This document shows positions 36,281 through 48,758 of a stretch of 64,000 nucleotides of DNA, piece after piece. Below the pieces are notes generated by a model, which did no database searches, was not told where the DNA came from, and saw only the letters and a list, made by a program, of their open reading frames with translations. The stretch spans positions 15,089,001 to 15,153,000 of the forward strand of contig CM073515.1 of NCBI GenBank assembly GCA_037074615.1. The letters run 5' to 3'. This stretch comes from Leucaena leucocephala (Eukaryota > Streptophyta > Magnoliopsida > Fabales > Fabaceae). The translations under genes were made by a program, and so were the position numbers. Positions within the stretch are counted from its first letter, which is position 1; every line of letters begins with the position of its first letter.

Positions 36281-37135
36281 GGTTTAAAGTGCATCTAACA
36301 CCTTAAAATTATTTTTGAGATATATCTAACACTCTAAAATATTTTATAGTACAATTTTTCCCTTAATATATTAAAAATGGAGCAAGTTCACCCCAACCTA
36401 ACTGAAGCCCAAATTGCCGTTAATCCCAAATAACCTGTTAATGTTCTCAGTCACCTGCATCAGTGCATTCTGTAGCCCTGAAGGAAGGAACTCTATCACA
36501 AAGTCATGAAAAGTTTGTGAATTTATGATCCCTCATCAAGTTATGTAACTAAATGTAGAGAGCTATGTAGAGAAGAGTGTAGGTACCAGCAAGGGTAGGA
36601 GCGAAGTCTCTATCATCGTTTTTCTATGGACATCTTCGTTGTCTTCTAGAAAACAACCTCCACTTCTTGCATTTAGGCACAGTAACCTTGGAGCTTTAAC
36701 AGATGCTTCCTTCTCAGTAGAAAAGCTTCTCAATAGCAGCTTCTATGCAGAACCAATTGGCCTGGTTTCCACTGAGGAAGAAGAAGAAGGAGAGCCTACC
36801 CTTTGCTGAAATTGTTTCAGAGCTAAACGAGCAAAAGCCATTTTCATGTGTTGAGATTTTAGTGTTTTTTATTCAAGGTAGGGAAGCCATTAATGAAGAA
36901 GAAGAAGGCATTGTTGTTCCTTGAAGATTTTCCAGGGGAATCAAGCAGATTTTGGAGACATTGGTCATGGTGGTAGGCATGGAGGGAATGAGGTATTCTT
37001 CATATGCAACCTTGTTTTTTGGATTAACCCTCATTTGTGCTTCAGTTAGGTTGGAGTGAAATTGCTCCATTTTTAATATATTAATCATAAAATTACACCA
37101 TAATTTTTTTTAAGGTGCTAGAAGTATCTTAACCC
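36281..37135. mobile_element. Pack-MULE: Mutator-like element carrying a host gene fragment
   Basis: A perfect 9 bp duplication TAAAATCAA flanks the element (36272-36280 and 37136-37144), the Mutator hallmark. Long terminal inverted repeats of about 125-150 bp were seen: left GGTTTAAAGTGCATCTAACACC, right-end complement GGGTTAAGATACTTCTAGCACC. Further in, both arms carry AATATATTAAAAATGGAGCAA and CCAACCTAACTGAAGC. No transposase is present. Between the arms lies a minus-strand fragment of a small heat-shock protein gene with its intron (36432-36841). Gene capture between long TIRs defines a Pack-MULE. Confidence 0.9.
36432..36841 (-). pseudogene. Captured N-terminal fragment of a mitochondrial small heat-shock protein (HSP26.5-like)
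   Basis: Starting at ATG 36841, the minus strand reads MAFARLALKQFQQR, then a Ser-rich stretch and RSFST, a mitochondrial-presequence-like start. This matches, from memory, the start of the Arabidopsis HSP26.5 family (At1g52560). After one in-frame TAG and a frameshift, RDFAPTLA is read. A GT...AG intron then spans 36586-36494 (93 bp) with splice codon G|AG. Exon 2 reads EFLPSGLQNAL and MQVTENINRLF, resembling the family's EFFP, NTLIQATENMNRIF block. The alpha-crystallin domain is absent; the fragment ends at the inner edge of the left TIR. Retention of the intron shows capture from DNA, not from mRNA. A second start, ATG 36847, is in frame two codons upstream. Confidence 0.75.
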
Positions 37136-37274
37136 TAAAATCAAATACAATATTTCATTCAAAAACATTAAAGTTGGTTTTGTCAATAATGATTTTATAA
37201 TTTATACTCTAAAAGATCTAGGATTAAAGTGTTGCACTTGATGTGAGAGTCTTGTAAATAAATAATAAGGATAA

Positions 37275-37666
37275 TGAAGGTTTTGGGCGTACCTGAGATG
37301 GTTTCCTTTCCACTGATATACCCACACGTAACCGGAGCAACTTGTATGGACTCTGGTACGTTTCATAGAAAATTCACTCAAAAATGAAGAGCACCGATGA
37401 ACAGAGGAAGAGCAAAGCGAAGAGCACAATTCTTTAGAGCAAAAAACTACACATAGAAGTAGACTAATCACTCTTTTGTTTCTTTGCCTCTTCTGTGCGT
37501 GTGTATATGTGGTGGGGGAGTGGGATAGTTGTAACATCCTACTCCCACATTTTTCTCCTTTTGAAAACTAAGGAGAAAAACGGTTCTCTCTATTCCCTCT
37601 ATTATCCCAATACCTATTGGGTTTGGGTCTAATCTACCAAAGGTGGATCAGCCCAAATTTTCTAAC
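37275..37666 (-). repeat. Copia 2 LTR (3' LTR in element orientation)
   Basis: 392 bp. It matches 44850-45242 over its whole length and its outer flank is GATAA. Confidence 0.95.
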
Positions 37667-37676
37667 ATCTCCCACT
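37667..37676 (-). other. Polypurine tract of copia 2
   Basis: The minus strand reads GTGAGTGGGAGA immediately before the 3' LTR start TGTTAG, a standard copia plus-strand primer site. Confidence 0.8.
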
Positions 37677-38778
37677 CACATTTGGTCGATTATATATCAT
37701 AGGTCCAATCTCATTCTCTTCTTTCTTTCATATAAGGTGCTTTGCCATGACCGCGTAGGCATGACGTCTTCTTTCGGGCGTTTGTACTAGAAATTCCTTT
37801 TTACAGAGACTAGCACAAAGCAACCCTTTAGTGCAGCTCGATCATAATAAGTTATAGTGCCTTGAATGTCTGAGATTTGCCCATATATACTTTTCGTATG
37901 GCTAATCTAATCCCTCTTGAGTTAGAATATAACTCAGATAGCATACACTTATGCATAGTATTCACACTTATGAAATTAATAAAATAATATCACAAGGGAC
38001 CGATCATAGACACTATCATGAATGTGTATATTCTGGCAATCTTTCTTTCGCTCATATATCATTTTGATATGAACAACCACTTTCTTAGCATAATACCTTT
38101 GGTTCATACATGATTTGACCATAGGACATATACTAAAGTAGCAATCACTGAAACATACCTCTATAATATTATCAAAGTCAAAGGACATTAATGAAAGAAT
38201 TACACCTTTTTGGAACTCACACAACAATGAAGCAGGGATTGATTCACTTGCTTTCCATTAGCAGTTCTTTAGCACATGTGGTATGAATCACATGTTATGA
38301 TACTTCTCTTATCCTTAAAGAGTGTACGTCATTTTGATTCTATCTATCACACTATACAGATTTAAGTCTAGACACTCATATTATCTAAACCCAAAATCTT
38401 CACTTTTATTCACATAATATGACGTCAATTTTGAAGAATTTGTTATCTGGCAATAGGTTTCATGGATGCGAGTATCCATTGTTCGATCTATACCCTTACT
38501 CATGGATTTCATCTCGACTTACTGCACCTTTTAAGTCAAGGCGACATTCATTGTGTTTCTTCTCTACCATATCAACACTCTTGATGTTTTATTAGTGAAC
38601 ACATGTCTCATCTTTGAATGCTTCTCTAGCATCAAAGGCGGTTGCTCGTGTGAGAGAGCTACCATTTTTAACTTGTATGACATACTAGACATTGTATACT
38701 TTTACCCATACATATAAGTAATAATAAATGACATGATATCATTAATAAAAACAAAAGTATTACATACATTCTACAACT

Positions 38779-41700
38779 TTATATTTTTTGTATGCCAATG
38801 GCTTTTACATATTTCTCGAATGTTTCCTTGCCTATTGGCTTAGTCAGAGGGTCTGCAACCATACATTTGGTTGAAATGTATTATACAGTTATAATTTTTT
38901 GTGTTATATAATCCCTCACAAAGTTATACTTTATATTAATATGTTTGGTCTTGCTGTGATACTTAAGATCTTTAGTATAGGCTATAGCTGTAATATTGTC
39001 ACAGTGTATCAACACCGGATTGGTACTCTCATTCTTAAATCCTAGGTGTTCGATAAATCTCTTCAGTCAAACAGCCTCTTGTGCTGCTGTAGTGCATGCC
39101 ATAAACTCAGCTTTCATAGAGTGTAAAGCAATGCACGTATGCTTCTTGCTATTCCAACATATGGCACCGTTGTTAAGCAAGAAGGTGTATCCTAAAGTCG
39201 ATCTTCGTTCTTCTTTATCACCGCCTACATCAGCATCTGAATATCTGATTAGGCGCAGATTGCTTCCTTGATAACACAATGCATAGTCAGTTGTGCCCTT
39301 TAAATACCTCAAGATCCTTTTCACTGCTTTCCAGTGTTTCTCACTGGGGTTAGACTGGAATCTGCTAACCAGCCCTACGACATAACAAATATCTGGTCTT
39401 ATACATATCATTGCATACATCAAGCTACCAATGACACTAGCATATGGAACTCTTTCCATTTGTTTTTTATCTAATTCAGTTTTGAGACACATGTCAGAAC
39501 TCAAGGCCACTCCAATGGCCACAGGGATATCCATGGGATTGCATTCACTCATATTGAATCGTTCAAATATCTTCTTGATATAATTCTCTTGTGAAAGAGT
39601 GAGGATTCTCTTGGAACGATTCCTTTGAATCTTGATTCCAAGTATGTATTCTGCTTCACCCATGTCTTTCATCTCAAAATTTGATGAAAGCCATTCTTTA
39701 ATAGCTATCACCGAGTCAAGACTATTTATGGCTAAGAGTATATCATCTACGTATAATGATAATATCACAAAGTTACCCTCAAACCGCTTAATGTAGACAC
39801 AGTGGTCTTCCTCTATCATCTGGAAGGTATATGAGGTAATCGCCTTGTGAAACCTCAAGTACCACTATCTGGATGATTGTTTTAATCCATAAATGGATCA
39901 TTTGAGTTTACACTTCTTGTGTTCAAACCCTTTTTCAATGAAACCTATTGGTTGTTCCATATAGATTTCTTTATCCAAATCACCATTCAGGAATGCATTT
40001 TTTACATCTATCTAATATAACTCTAAGTTTAAACTATTTACTATTACCAGAATTAGTCTTATTGAATTGAAGCGCACAACAGGTGAAAAAGTATCCTCAT
40101 AATCTATACCTTCTTATTGTTTATATCCGTTTGTAACCAATCCAGCTTTGAATTTGTCAATTGATCCACCTTTCTCTTGATTTTGAGAACTTACTTATTC
40201 CCAATGGCTTTACGCCCTTTTGGCAGATCAACCAATTCCCAAACTTAGTTTTTATCATTGAGTCCATTTCCTCTTTCATTACTTTCTTCCATTCCTCCTT
40301 CTCAGGACCTGCTAAAGCCTCATGAACAGTGTGGGGTTCATCATCCCCTTCTGAAGTAACTAAGAGTGCTTCGCCTTCTATTTGGAAGTGTCTCTTTGGA
40401 ACACTTTTCCTGTTACTCTTTCTGGTAGGAGTAACTTGCTTATCTTTTCTCATTTGTCTCGGTCTTTGTGTTGATCGTTCTTGGCTTTCACTCAGATTGA
40501 CATACCTAGAGGATTATGGTCTGTCAATTTGTTTGGCACTGTCCTGTTCCTGAGTCTCATAAAGAGATACAGTGCGGTCAACATCTTCCCTACTAGGAAA
40601 CTCTGCCTCAATAAATACAGCATCTCTTGCTTATGTTTCAGTCACTGTTCCATCTTCAATTTCACTTATGAATACATATCCTTTTGAGGATTCAGAGTAC
40701 CTTATAAAAATACATTTCTTCCCTCTAGGATCTAATTTCTCATGTCTATGAGAATTGTCATGGATATATATCACCGAACCCCAAGGTCTAAAGATGCTTA
40801 GATTTGGCTGACGTTTAGTCCATAACTTGTAGGGTGTGGAAGCGACTGACTTTGAGGGCACATGGTTAAGTATAAAGGTTGCTGTCAATAAAGCATTACT
40901 CCAATGTGAAATTGGAAGATTTTCCTGAGCCATCATAGACATAACCATGTCTAAAAGAGTTATATTTCTTCTTTTAGCAACCCTATTCTGTTGAGGTGTG
41001 GCAGGGATAGTTAATTGCCTAATAATCCCTTTTTCTTCACAAAGCTATTTGAATTGATCTAAAAGGTATTCTTGATCAGTACGTAATACCTTGATTCTAT
41101 TGTCCATTTAATTCTAAAGCACTCTAGTGCCTCAGACTTATGTGAAATCAAATAGACATGACTATATCGTGAAAAATCATCAATAAAGGTAATGAAATAC
41201 CAAACTCTGTGTCTCACCCTCACACTCATTAGACCACAAATATCAGAATAGATTAATTGCAATGGGTTTTCGGCTCGTATTCCCTTACCGAATGGTTTTC
41301 TGGTAGCCTTACCAGCTAAATAATTTTCGCATAATGACATATCCATGTTAGGGATTACCCCCAATAAGCCTTCTTTAGCCAATCTAATCATTCTATTTTG
41401 ATTAATATGCCCTAGTCTAACATGCTAGATATTCATATTAGGATTATTCGAAGTAATAGCAAAAAAATCATGAACATTAAAATCACTAGCAAGATCTAAA
41501 ATAAAGAACTTTTGAAATTGGAAGGCTAAACCATAAAATATTGAGTCGCTATAAATGTCTGCAACTTTACCATGAAAGTTTACATTAAACCTAAAGTCTA
41601 ATAAGCAAATTACAAAAATTAAATTCCATAGGATGTCAGGAGCATGAAGCATATCATACAGCATCAAGGTCTTTTCACCACGCAAAACAAGTTTACAGGT

Positions 41701-42761
41701 GCCAATGTCTCGAACCTCGATCCTTGCATTATTGCCAATAAAAAGCCACTTGCTTTGAAATGGCAAATGACGGTATTTCATGAAAGATTCTCAATCTTGA
41801 CTTATGTGGTTTGTGGAGCCTGAGTCAATAATCCAAGAAAAAGAAATAGGTTTTATAAAAAAAAAACAATGCTAGAAATAAATGAGACATGTGAATTCAC
41901 ATAATTCACTGTTACCTTTCTGCTCTCGGTCTGTTTAGAATAGTTACGTGCGAAATGTCCCATATTGTGGCAGGCAAAGCATTTGACCTTCTTTAGGTCT
42001 AGCTTTTTCTTGCTTCCTTTCTTTCCCTTCTTCTTGTATTGTTGCTTGCCCTTATTGGGTGGAGGACTGCCTTTCTTTCCATTTTTCTAAAATTTCTTGC
42101 CCCTTCTATTTGGAGGACTACCTTTGGTCAAATAGGCTTGTCCAGTGGTCTTATAAGCCTCCAAACGTTCATCCTATAGCTCCAAATGCTTAGCTACATC
42201 ATTGAAAGTTATGATATTTTCATTATGGGTGAGATTGACTTTCATGTGCTCCTAATTGGTAGGGAATGACCTAATGACAGCTTGCACTTGGTATTTGTTA
42301 GATAGATTATGTCTAGCTTGCTTCAATTCAGGAATCGTTATGGACATCTCTCGTACATGTTGCCTCAAAGGATTATTTGGTTTTAGCTTATAAGTATCAA
42401 ATTTAATCGTCAACCTTCTAAACTTAGTCGTGGACACTCCCCCAAACTTATCCTTTAAGGCAATCCATATTGCTTGTGCCGTTATGTGTGTCTCAAACTC
42501 ACACATTAAATCATCAGCCATTGCACTCAGCAGTGTGATTCTTGCGATACTATTCTTCCTTTTCTATGACAGGTATGCTTCCTGGTCTCTCCTGTGCTAG
42601 GCCATATTTCCAGCTTTAGGCTCTACCATAGCCATTGTTAATGGCTCAATTGCATCCTGTTCTTCTAGAATATATTGGATCTTTTGGTGCCAAATATCCT
42701 ATTTGTCGCCGTTGAGTTTTTTTCCTTTGTTCAATTTAGCAATAATGTTCTTTGATATCAT
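38779..42761 (-). pseudogene. Copia 2 gag-pol, broken
   Basis: The likely start is the ATG at 42761-42759 (MISKNIIAKLNKG). The 42252-42521 block is a UBN2-type gag (QAIWIALKDKFGG). The zinc knuckle near 41950-41990 reads CFACHNMGHFARNY, so its final cysteine is now tyrosine. The protease WIIDSGSTNHI lies near 41800-41840. Integrase at 41059-41391 has SDICG and FIDDFSRY. The catalytic Glu is Lys at 40973-40975 (RVAKRRN). 40631-40948 is the integrase C-terminus and 40157-40453 the linker and RT start. RT with YVDD and RNase H (CDNITAIA, HSKTKHI, ADPLTKP) run from 39858 to the stop at 38779-38781. Stops and frameshifts occur throughout. Confidence 0.92.
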
Positions 42762-43339
42762 TGTTCAATATCGGTTCTGTGACAAACCTTTCCCACATTA
42801 ATTTATTGAATCATAGAATATTTAAGTGAATTTACATATATATAGCACATGTAAAGAATACAATGTCATGTACTTTTATCATTTTTTGATTAGAAAATAA
42901 TAATATCACTAGACCAATTATTAGGAGAATACGTTTGTACCTCCATCACACAAGTAATAGCAACACCATCATTTCCTATCAAAAATTAATATAAGCATTA
43001 TTCTCATCATATATTACTTTTTTAGAATACTCATCATCTAAAAAAGCTCCTACTTATAAAAATGTATACATGAATCATATATAAGATAAAGACATGAAAT
43101 GAAGAATATTTTTCTTACATATAAAGCATGTAATAAATGACAAGTCTTTACAAAGAAAAAGTAATAAAGCATATCCTTAAAGTAAAGCAATAGAAATCAA
43201 AATACAAATATACGTCATTTGATATGAGCTTTACAACATTCTAACATCACTTTTCTTAGCTTCTTAAGCTGACGAGGCAGCTTTATAAGGTTAGATACAA
43301 ATTCTATTGTTCTAAACCAATATTTTTTGCTCATGCGTC

Positions 43340-43881
43340 CTAGTTTGGGCTTACCTTAACTCTTGTTACTCTTATATATTCCATTATGACTTTCACGTAG
43401 AATTCAGTATTCTCCTTATCTGTCATGCATTCAATGTAATCACCAATCACGCTATTAACGCCTTTTATGTTTGTTAATTTGGCTGCATCTTTTTCAGCTA
43501 TGTTCATTGCCAAAGTAGGGGTTAGAGGTTGGTTCACTTCCTCTCCATCCTCAACTGGAGATTCACTGTTAAGAGTAGGCACCATCTTGGAGTTTAAATC
43601 TGAAAACACTATGAAAGGCTGTAGAGAAAGTGGTTCAATTGGTAATAAAGTTTCTGAGCATGGTATGAAATCATATATTACTTCTGGTTCCTCTTGCGGA
43701 ACTTCCTCTATAAACTCCTCTTGGTCTTTTTCAGAAAAATCATCAAGATCTTGTTATGAATCCTCCTCAGGTTCCCCCTCGAGGTCCTCTTAAAGGTTTT
43801 CCTCTAGGTTATTGATATCATCCAAGAATAAGATGTCATCATTTAAAGTATATCCCAGAAGTTCAATGCTAGATGAAGTCA
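43340..43881 (-). pseudogene. Extra acidic open frame in the copia 2 leader, function unknown
   Basis: From ATG 43881 a minus-strand frame of about 180 codons runs to a stop at 43340-43342. Two TAA stops interrupt it (after NLEENL, and after EPEEDS). The N-terminal half is very acidic (Glu/Asp-rich, with FSEKDQEEFIEE); the C-terminal part contains LAMNIAEKDAAKL and ends in a basic VTRVKVSPN. It sits between the primer-binding site and gag, where copia elements usually have none. I do not recognise it. It may be a captured host fragment or a lineage-specific accessory ORF. An antisense frame at 43467-43793 is its shadow. Confidence 0.45.
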
Positions 43882-44835
43882 TTTTCACCTAAATAATAAA
43901 AAATATTAATTATCATAATTTTTTAAAATTTTTAAACACTAAAAAACACTAGAAAATACACTGAATATTCATAAATAGATCTAGAATTGACCCCAAAATT
44001 AGGCAAATTATATATCAAAATAAATATCTTGATTTTAGGAATTTTTAGGAACAAACCGCACCTCAATCGGAAGTCTCATGCTCCCTCACGTGCCCCAAGA
44101 AGAAAAAATTAAAAAAAAACCTGAATGAAGCCCAATGCACGTGCCAGTCTGGTGCTGGCACATGGCCACTGCCACGTGTTAGTCACAAGATTTTTCTCCT
44201 CTTTTTTTTAAATTAAAAAAATTAATTAAAAAAATATTTTAAGTGGGTTCAGGTAGGATCCACTGATCTGACCTGGCCCATTACCTTTACTTCTAGAAAA
44301 CAAAAAAAAAAATTGAATAGGCTTTTGTCAACTCAAAAAAAATTGTTATCGGACTGTGCTAGACGGAACCCAGTCTGCAGGAACAGTGCTGCGCCAATTT
44401 TTTTTCTTCAGGCTTTAAAATGATGCTGTTTTGGGATGATCAAAATGGTGCATTTTGATCATCACTAACCTCCAACTGGGTTGCATAGTCCCGACTGGAA
44501 AACGGGTCGGATATGTCAGACCCGAATATTTTTTTGTTAAAACTTCTCCGTCCAACGTCCGATTTCAACGTTCTTGGTGTCATTTTTTTATTTTTTTTAT
44601 TCTCTACGCAATGGGATCAATTTCAAGGCATAAATCCTCTATTTTACTAATGACCCAATTTCAAAATGAAAGTGCTCAGTTACGGTTTACGTTGAAAATG
44701 CTTCTGTTTATAGTTTAAATGCATGCTCTATGCATATTATCACTAAATAAACACTCAAACAGAAATAAGCATACAGAACAGTGTATAACCAGAAAATGAA
44801 AAATCGCAGAGAAGTATACGGAAGCACAGAACCTT

Positions 44836-44848
44836 GCTCATGATACCA
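44836..44848 (-). other. Primer-binding site of copia 2
   Basis: The minus strand reads TGGTATCATGAGC one base after the 5' LTR. It matches the initiator-methionine tRNA complement in its first eight bases, a variant often seen in copia elements. Confidence 0.75.
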
Positions 44849-44849
44849 T

Positions 44850-45242
44850 TTAAGGTTTTGGGCGTACCTGAAATGGTTTCCTTTTAACTGAGATACCCAT
44901 ACGTAACTGGAGAACCTTGTATGGACTCTGATATGTTTCATAGCAAATTCACCCAAAAATGAAGAGCATCGATGAACAAAGGAGGAGAAAAGTGAAGAAC
45001 ACAATTCTGCGGAGCAAAAAACTATACACACAAGTAGAATGTTCACTCTTTTTTTCTTTGCTTCTTCTATGCGTGTGTATATGTGGTGTGGGGAGTAGGA
45101 TACTTGTAACTTCCCACTCTCACATTTTTCTCCTTTTGAAAACTAAGAAGAAAAACTATTCCCTCCATTCCCTCTGTTATCCCAATACCTATTGAGTTTT
45201 GGTCTAATCCACCAAAGGTGGATCAGCCCAAATTTTCTAACA
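44850..45242 (-). repeat. Copia 2 LTR (5' LTR in element orientation)
   Basis: 393 bp matching 37275-37666. The terminal dinucleotide TG has changed to TT on this copy. The GATAA duplication follows at 45243-45247. Confidence 0.95.
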
Positions 45243-45247
45243 GATAA

Positions 45248-48079
45248 TAATAATTAAGTTCCTTATAAAAAGATTTATTAATATTTTAGTCCCTTCAACA
45301 TGATTTTATTAAAACATCACAATTTTGGTATAACATAGTAACAACTTTTTAATAAAGATTAAAATCTTAATAATTCAGTAAAGAGACCAGTATATATCTT
45401 TTATAAATAAATTTGTAAATATATCTAACTGCCTTTGCCATAAGGCATCTTTTGGCTCGGATGAGCTCTAAATCCCAACTCATAACTAAACATTTTCTTA
45501 TAAAATCAATAATTAAAAAAAAAGCGGTTGAGAAAAAGACATGGAACGTGCAATCAAAAGTTATTAATGCATGCGTGGAGATATACGAACCATAATTTCT
45601 CCAACTTAGAGGCGATATTGGCTATCAAACATTAATATATAATAAAATAAGATCATGTGAAACACTTTCCAAAAAGTAGCGTTCATGGTGGTCCTCCCCG
45701 TCTTCTCTCTCTATCTATCACTAACGTCGGAGCCCACCTTTGTTTAGATCATCATTCTTCGCAAAAATTACCTAACCATGTTGCTCTACGTATATGTTCG
45801 CCTAGATTATAACTACTTTAATTTATAACCATTAAACGTATATTTAAAAAATACTATATATAATCCTTAATATAAGAGTTAGATAATTAATATTAATAAA
45901 TTAAAAAATTTGTTAAGTTAGTTATTTATAACAAATATATGTTAGCTTCCATATAATATCATTATTAATTATGTGCAGTACAACCACTCCTTAATATAAC
46001 CCATTTACCATGTGTAATCAATAGTGAGATTTTTTAGAAAAAAATTATAAAATTAAGAGACAAAATTAATCGAAATTTTATATTTATGATCAAATTAAAC
46101 TTTTTATTTAACTTTTATATTTAAGATTGGAGGTAGTATTAACCTTAGTTATTGTTTGTTTCCATAATGATGATAAAACTCATTATCTCTTAAATTATAC
46201 CATAAATTCAATCAATCCTTAAATATGAATGGAGAACATAGCATGGTATTAAAAGATTAAAACCCAACTTGGTTGATCAGTTATACCAATAAATCGATGA
46301 CTTGATTCCTGCCTAACCTGATCAAGAGTTTTGTATTAATTGATAAGGTAAATTTTATATAATTTTTCTTCCATTATGAAATGGTGTCTTTATGAGGTAA
46401 AAAAATATAAAATAAAAAAATAGTTGTCCGTCAAATTTTTGCTATTGTAAACAATAGTTTGCTTGATGCAAATCACACGCTTCAAATTAATTTTACTTAA
46501 ATACATGTATCAAACCATTAATCTTTCTACATAGTAAGTTTTGGGTTATTTTTATAGCACAAAAAAATGCAATGATTATGCTATTGAATAACAATATTAG
46601 ATATTAACTATATTTTGGGATATTTCTATATTTATTTATTATATTAAAAACAATAATTATGACTCGTTCTATTTTTGGCCTTATTTCCTGAGCCAATCCA
46701 TGAACAAAATTGTGGATACATTCACGCATTTGAACAGTTCCTTTCAATCTCCCCACATTATGGGACCAATTCATTTGATCATATCCTTTTTTGTTTTTTG
46801 CCTTACCAAACAATTATTGTAGCTATAAATTTTCCAAAAATATTTCTTTTGAAAACTATTCGACACCTACTTTTATTAAATGATTTGAATTTGAGCCGCG
46901 TCCAGGTCTAAATAGAAGAAAACTCTATTCAACACAATGTTTTCATTGAATGAAGAGTTTGAAACATTATAATAAATAGACTAAATTAGTTATTTCTAAT
47001 TGAATTTGATATTGCTCAAATTTTTCCCAATATTTTTTAAGGGATTTTTTTCCCAATATTAACATATCCCTGATAGGACTCTCTCTGATCTTATATATAG
47101 AATATTTTCTTCCATATATGATCACATACTGTAAATATAATCTTCTGTATAGGAAAAAAAACACATTGCCAATAGTAGTTTTTTTAAGTGGAAAGAACTC
47201 AATTTCTTGTAGGCAAAATCAAGGGAACTAGATCTTCTTCTTTTCCTCTTTCTCCATTTTTTCTTAAAATCTCATCTCCACTTATAGATCAAAAACTAGA
47301 TAGTTCTAATTTAATATTTTATAAATTATTTTTTTTCTATTTTTTGTATACTGTAGTTATGAACTGTGCAGGTTAAAGGTTCGGATTTAAAGGTTCGGAT
47401 CTGATCTTGAGAAAAAAACGAAATGATCATGATCCAAAATCAAGAGGTCTAACCTTATATAGAAGAAATCACATTAGAAAAGTTATCTCTAATTGAATTT
47501 GATAATGTTTAAATTTGACCTAGTATTACCAAATCTCATATAGGTATAAGAAGAAGAAAAAATTACATTAGATGTAACTATTCTTAATTGGACTTGATAA
47601 TAATCAATAGTATTATTGGATACCAAAAACAATTGTCACCACACACACATATGGATTATATATATATACACACACACACATAGACTCTCATAATTCAGTT
47701 CATTGTACATTACTAGTGATTTGAGAAATCATAAATGGAAAAAATATACTCCAATAATGACACATGATAGTCGATACTTCGTTGTCCTCTAATATATACT
47801 TAGGAAAGAAGAAGGCTCACCATTCAAACTTATTTTTTAAAAAATACTAATTTTGTATAAAACAATGGTTGTCACTCATTTGGAGCATAATTTCAGATAA
47901 GTGGATAGCTATAACATGTGAAAGATTCTTTCACAACACATATTATTGTGCTCTATGTTTCTCAAAGGAAAAAAAAAGTTTTTTTTATGCATTCGTACAC
48001 GTATACTCAATATTCAAATTTATTTCGTATTATACTAATGTTTGTTAAATCTTACTGCTGAGAAATAGAAGATTGACTT
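45248..48079. other. Gene-free AT-rich stretch
   Basis: No recognisable gene. A 14 bp unit TTAAAGGTTCGGAT is duplicated around 47371-47400. 47640-47690 holds alternating (AC)n and (TA)n runs flanking a TATATA core. Short open frames at 46604-47376 have no domain signature. Confidence 0.6.
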
Positions 48080-48082
48080 TTA

Positions 48083-48758
48083 GGCTTTGTTTGGTTCAGC
48101 TAAAGGGAGGGAAGGTTAGGTTAATTTAAGGGAGGGTAGGGAAAGGTAGGAGAGGTTAATGAATGATATTTTTTGTTTGGTTCAGAAGGGGAGGGGAGGG
48201 GAGATGTGTTAATTAAAAGTTGACAAAAATACTCTTATCTCTTTATTTAAATTTATTTATTCTTTGTTTATAATATTCATATCAAAATTATTATTTTTTA
48301 ATTTATAAATCTCAAATTTTTTTTATCTCATTTTTATATATAATAAAAATAAAAAAATAAAAAATATGTTAAAATTTTAACATTATTTTTTATTAATTTT
48401 ATAATTATTATATATTTTAAAATAATATATAAATAATTTATTATACTTATTAAGTTTTATTATAATTTATTATAATTATTATGTAATTAAAAAAAATTAG
48501 GTGTGAGAAAAATAAAAAAAATGTTTAAGGGTATAGTTGGAATATTAAAAAATGCTTGAGGGTAATTTGGTCTAAAAGAGGCAAAAAAATTCTCTCCCCT
48601 CCAAAAATCCCCAATTTTGGAGGGGAGCTAAGGGAGGGGAGGGGAGCACATAAGGACAAAAAAGCTCCTCTCCCCTCCCCTCCATTTTTTCCAACCAAAC
48701 ACACTTTCCTCTCCCCTTCCCTCCCCTCCCTTCCAAAACCCTCCAACCAAACAAACCT
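48083..48758. mobile_element. MITE, 676 bp, PIF/Harbinger-like, TSD TTA, G-rich arms
   Basis: The left end GGCTTTGTTTGG and the right-end complement AGGTTTGTTTGG form the inverted repeat. TTA flanks both sides (48080-48082, 48759-48761). Inside each end are purine-rich arms: GGGAGGG-type runs on the left, their C-rich counterpart on the right, and a second G-rich block at 48617-48650. The centre (48240-48500) is extremely AT-rich. No transposase. Open frames at 48525-48762 are products of the G/C-rich arms. Confidence 0.85.

Larger units (their letters stand above)
37275..45242 (-). mobile_element. Ty1/copia LTR retrotransposon 2, defective
   Basis: Direct repeats 37275-37666 and 44850-45242 start T(G/T)AAGGTTTTGGGCG and end TTTTCTAACA. 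They are flanked by the identical GATAA (37270-37274, 45243-45247). Minus-strand order is an extra acidic frame, gag, protease, integrase, reverse transcriptase, RNase H. The two LTRs differ at roughly one base in ten by eye, so the insertion is older than copia 1. Pol is broken by many stops, the gag zinc knuckle has lost a cysteine and the integrase has lost its catalytic glutamate. Confidence 0.95.

Noticed and set aside
43467..43793. 108-codon Ser-rich plus-strand frame
   Set aside because: Antisense to the acidic leader frame of copia 2; its Ser/Gly-rich composition is the complement of Glu/Asp codons.
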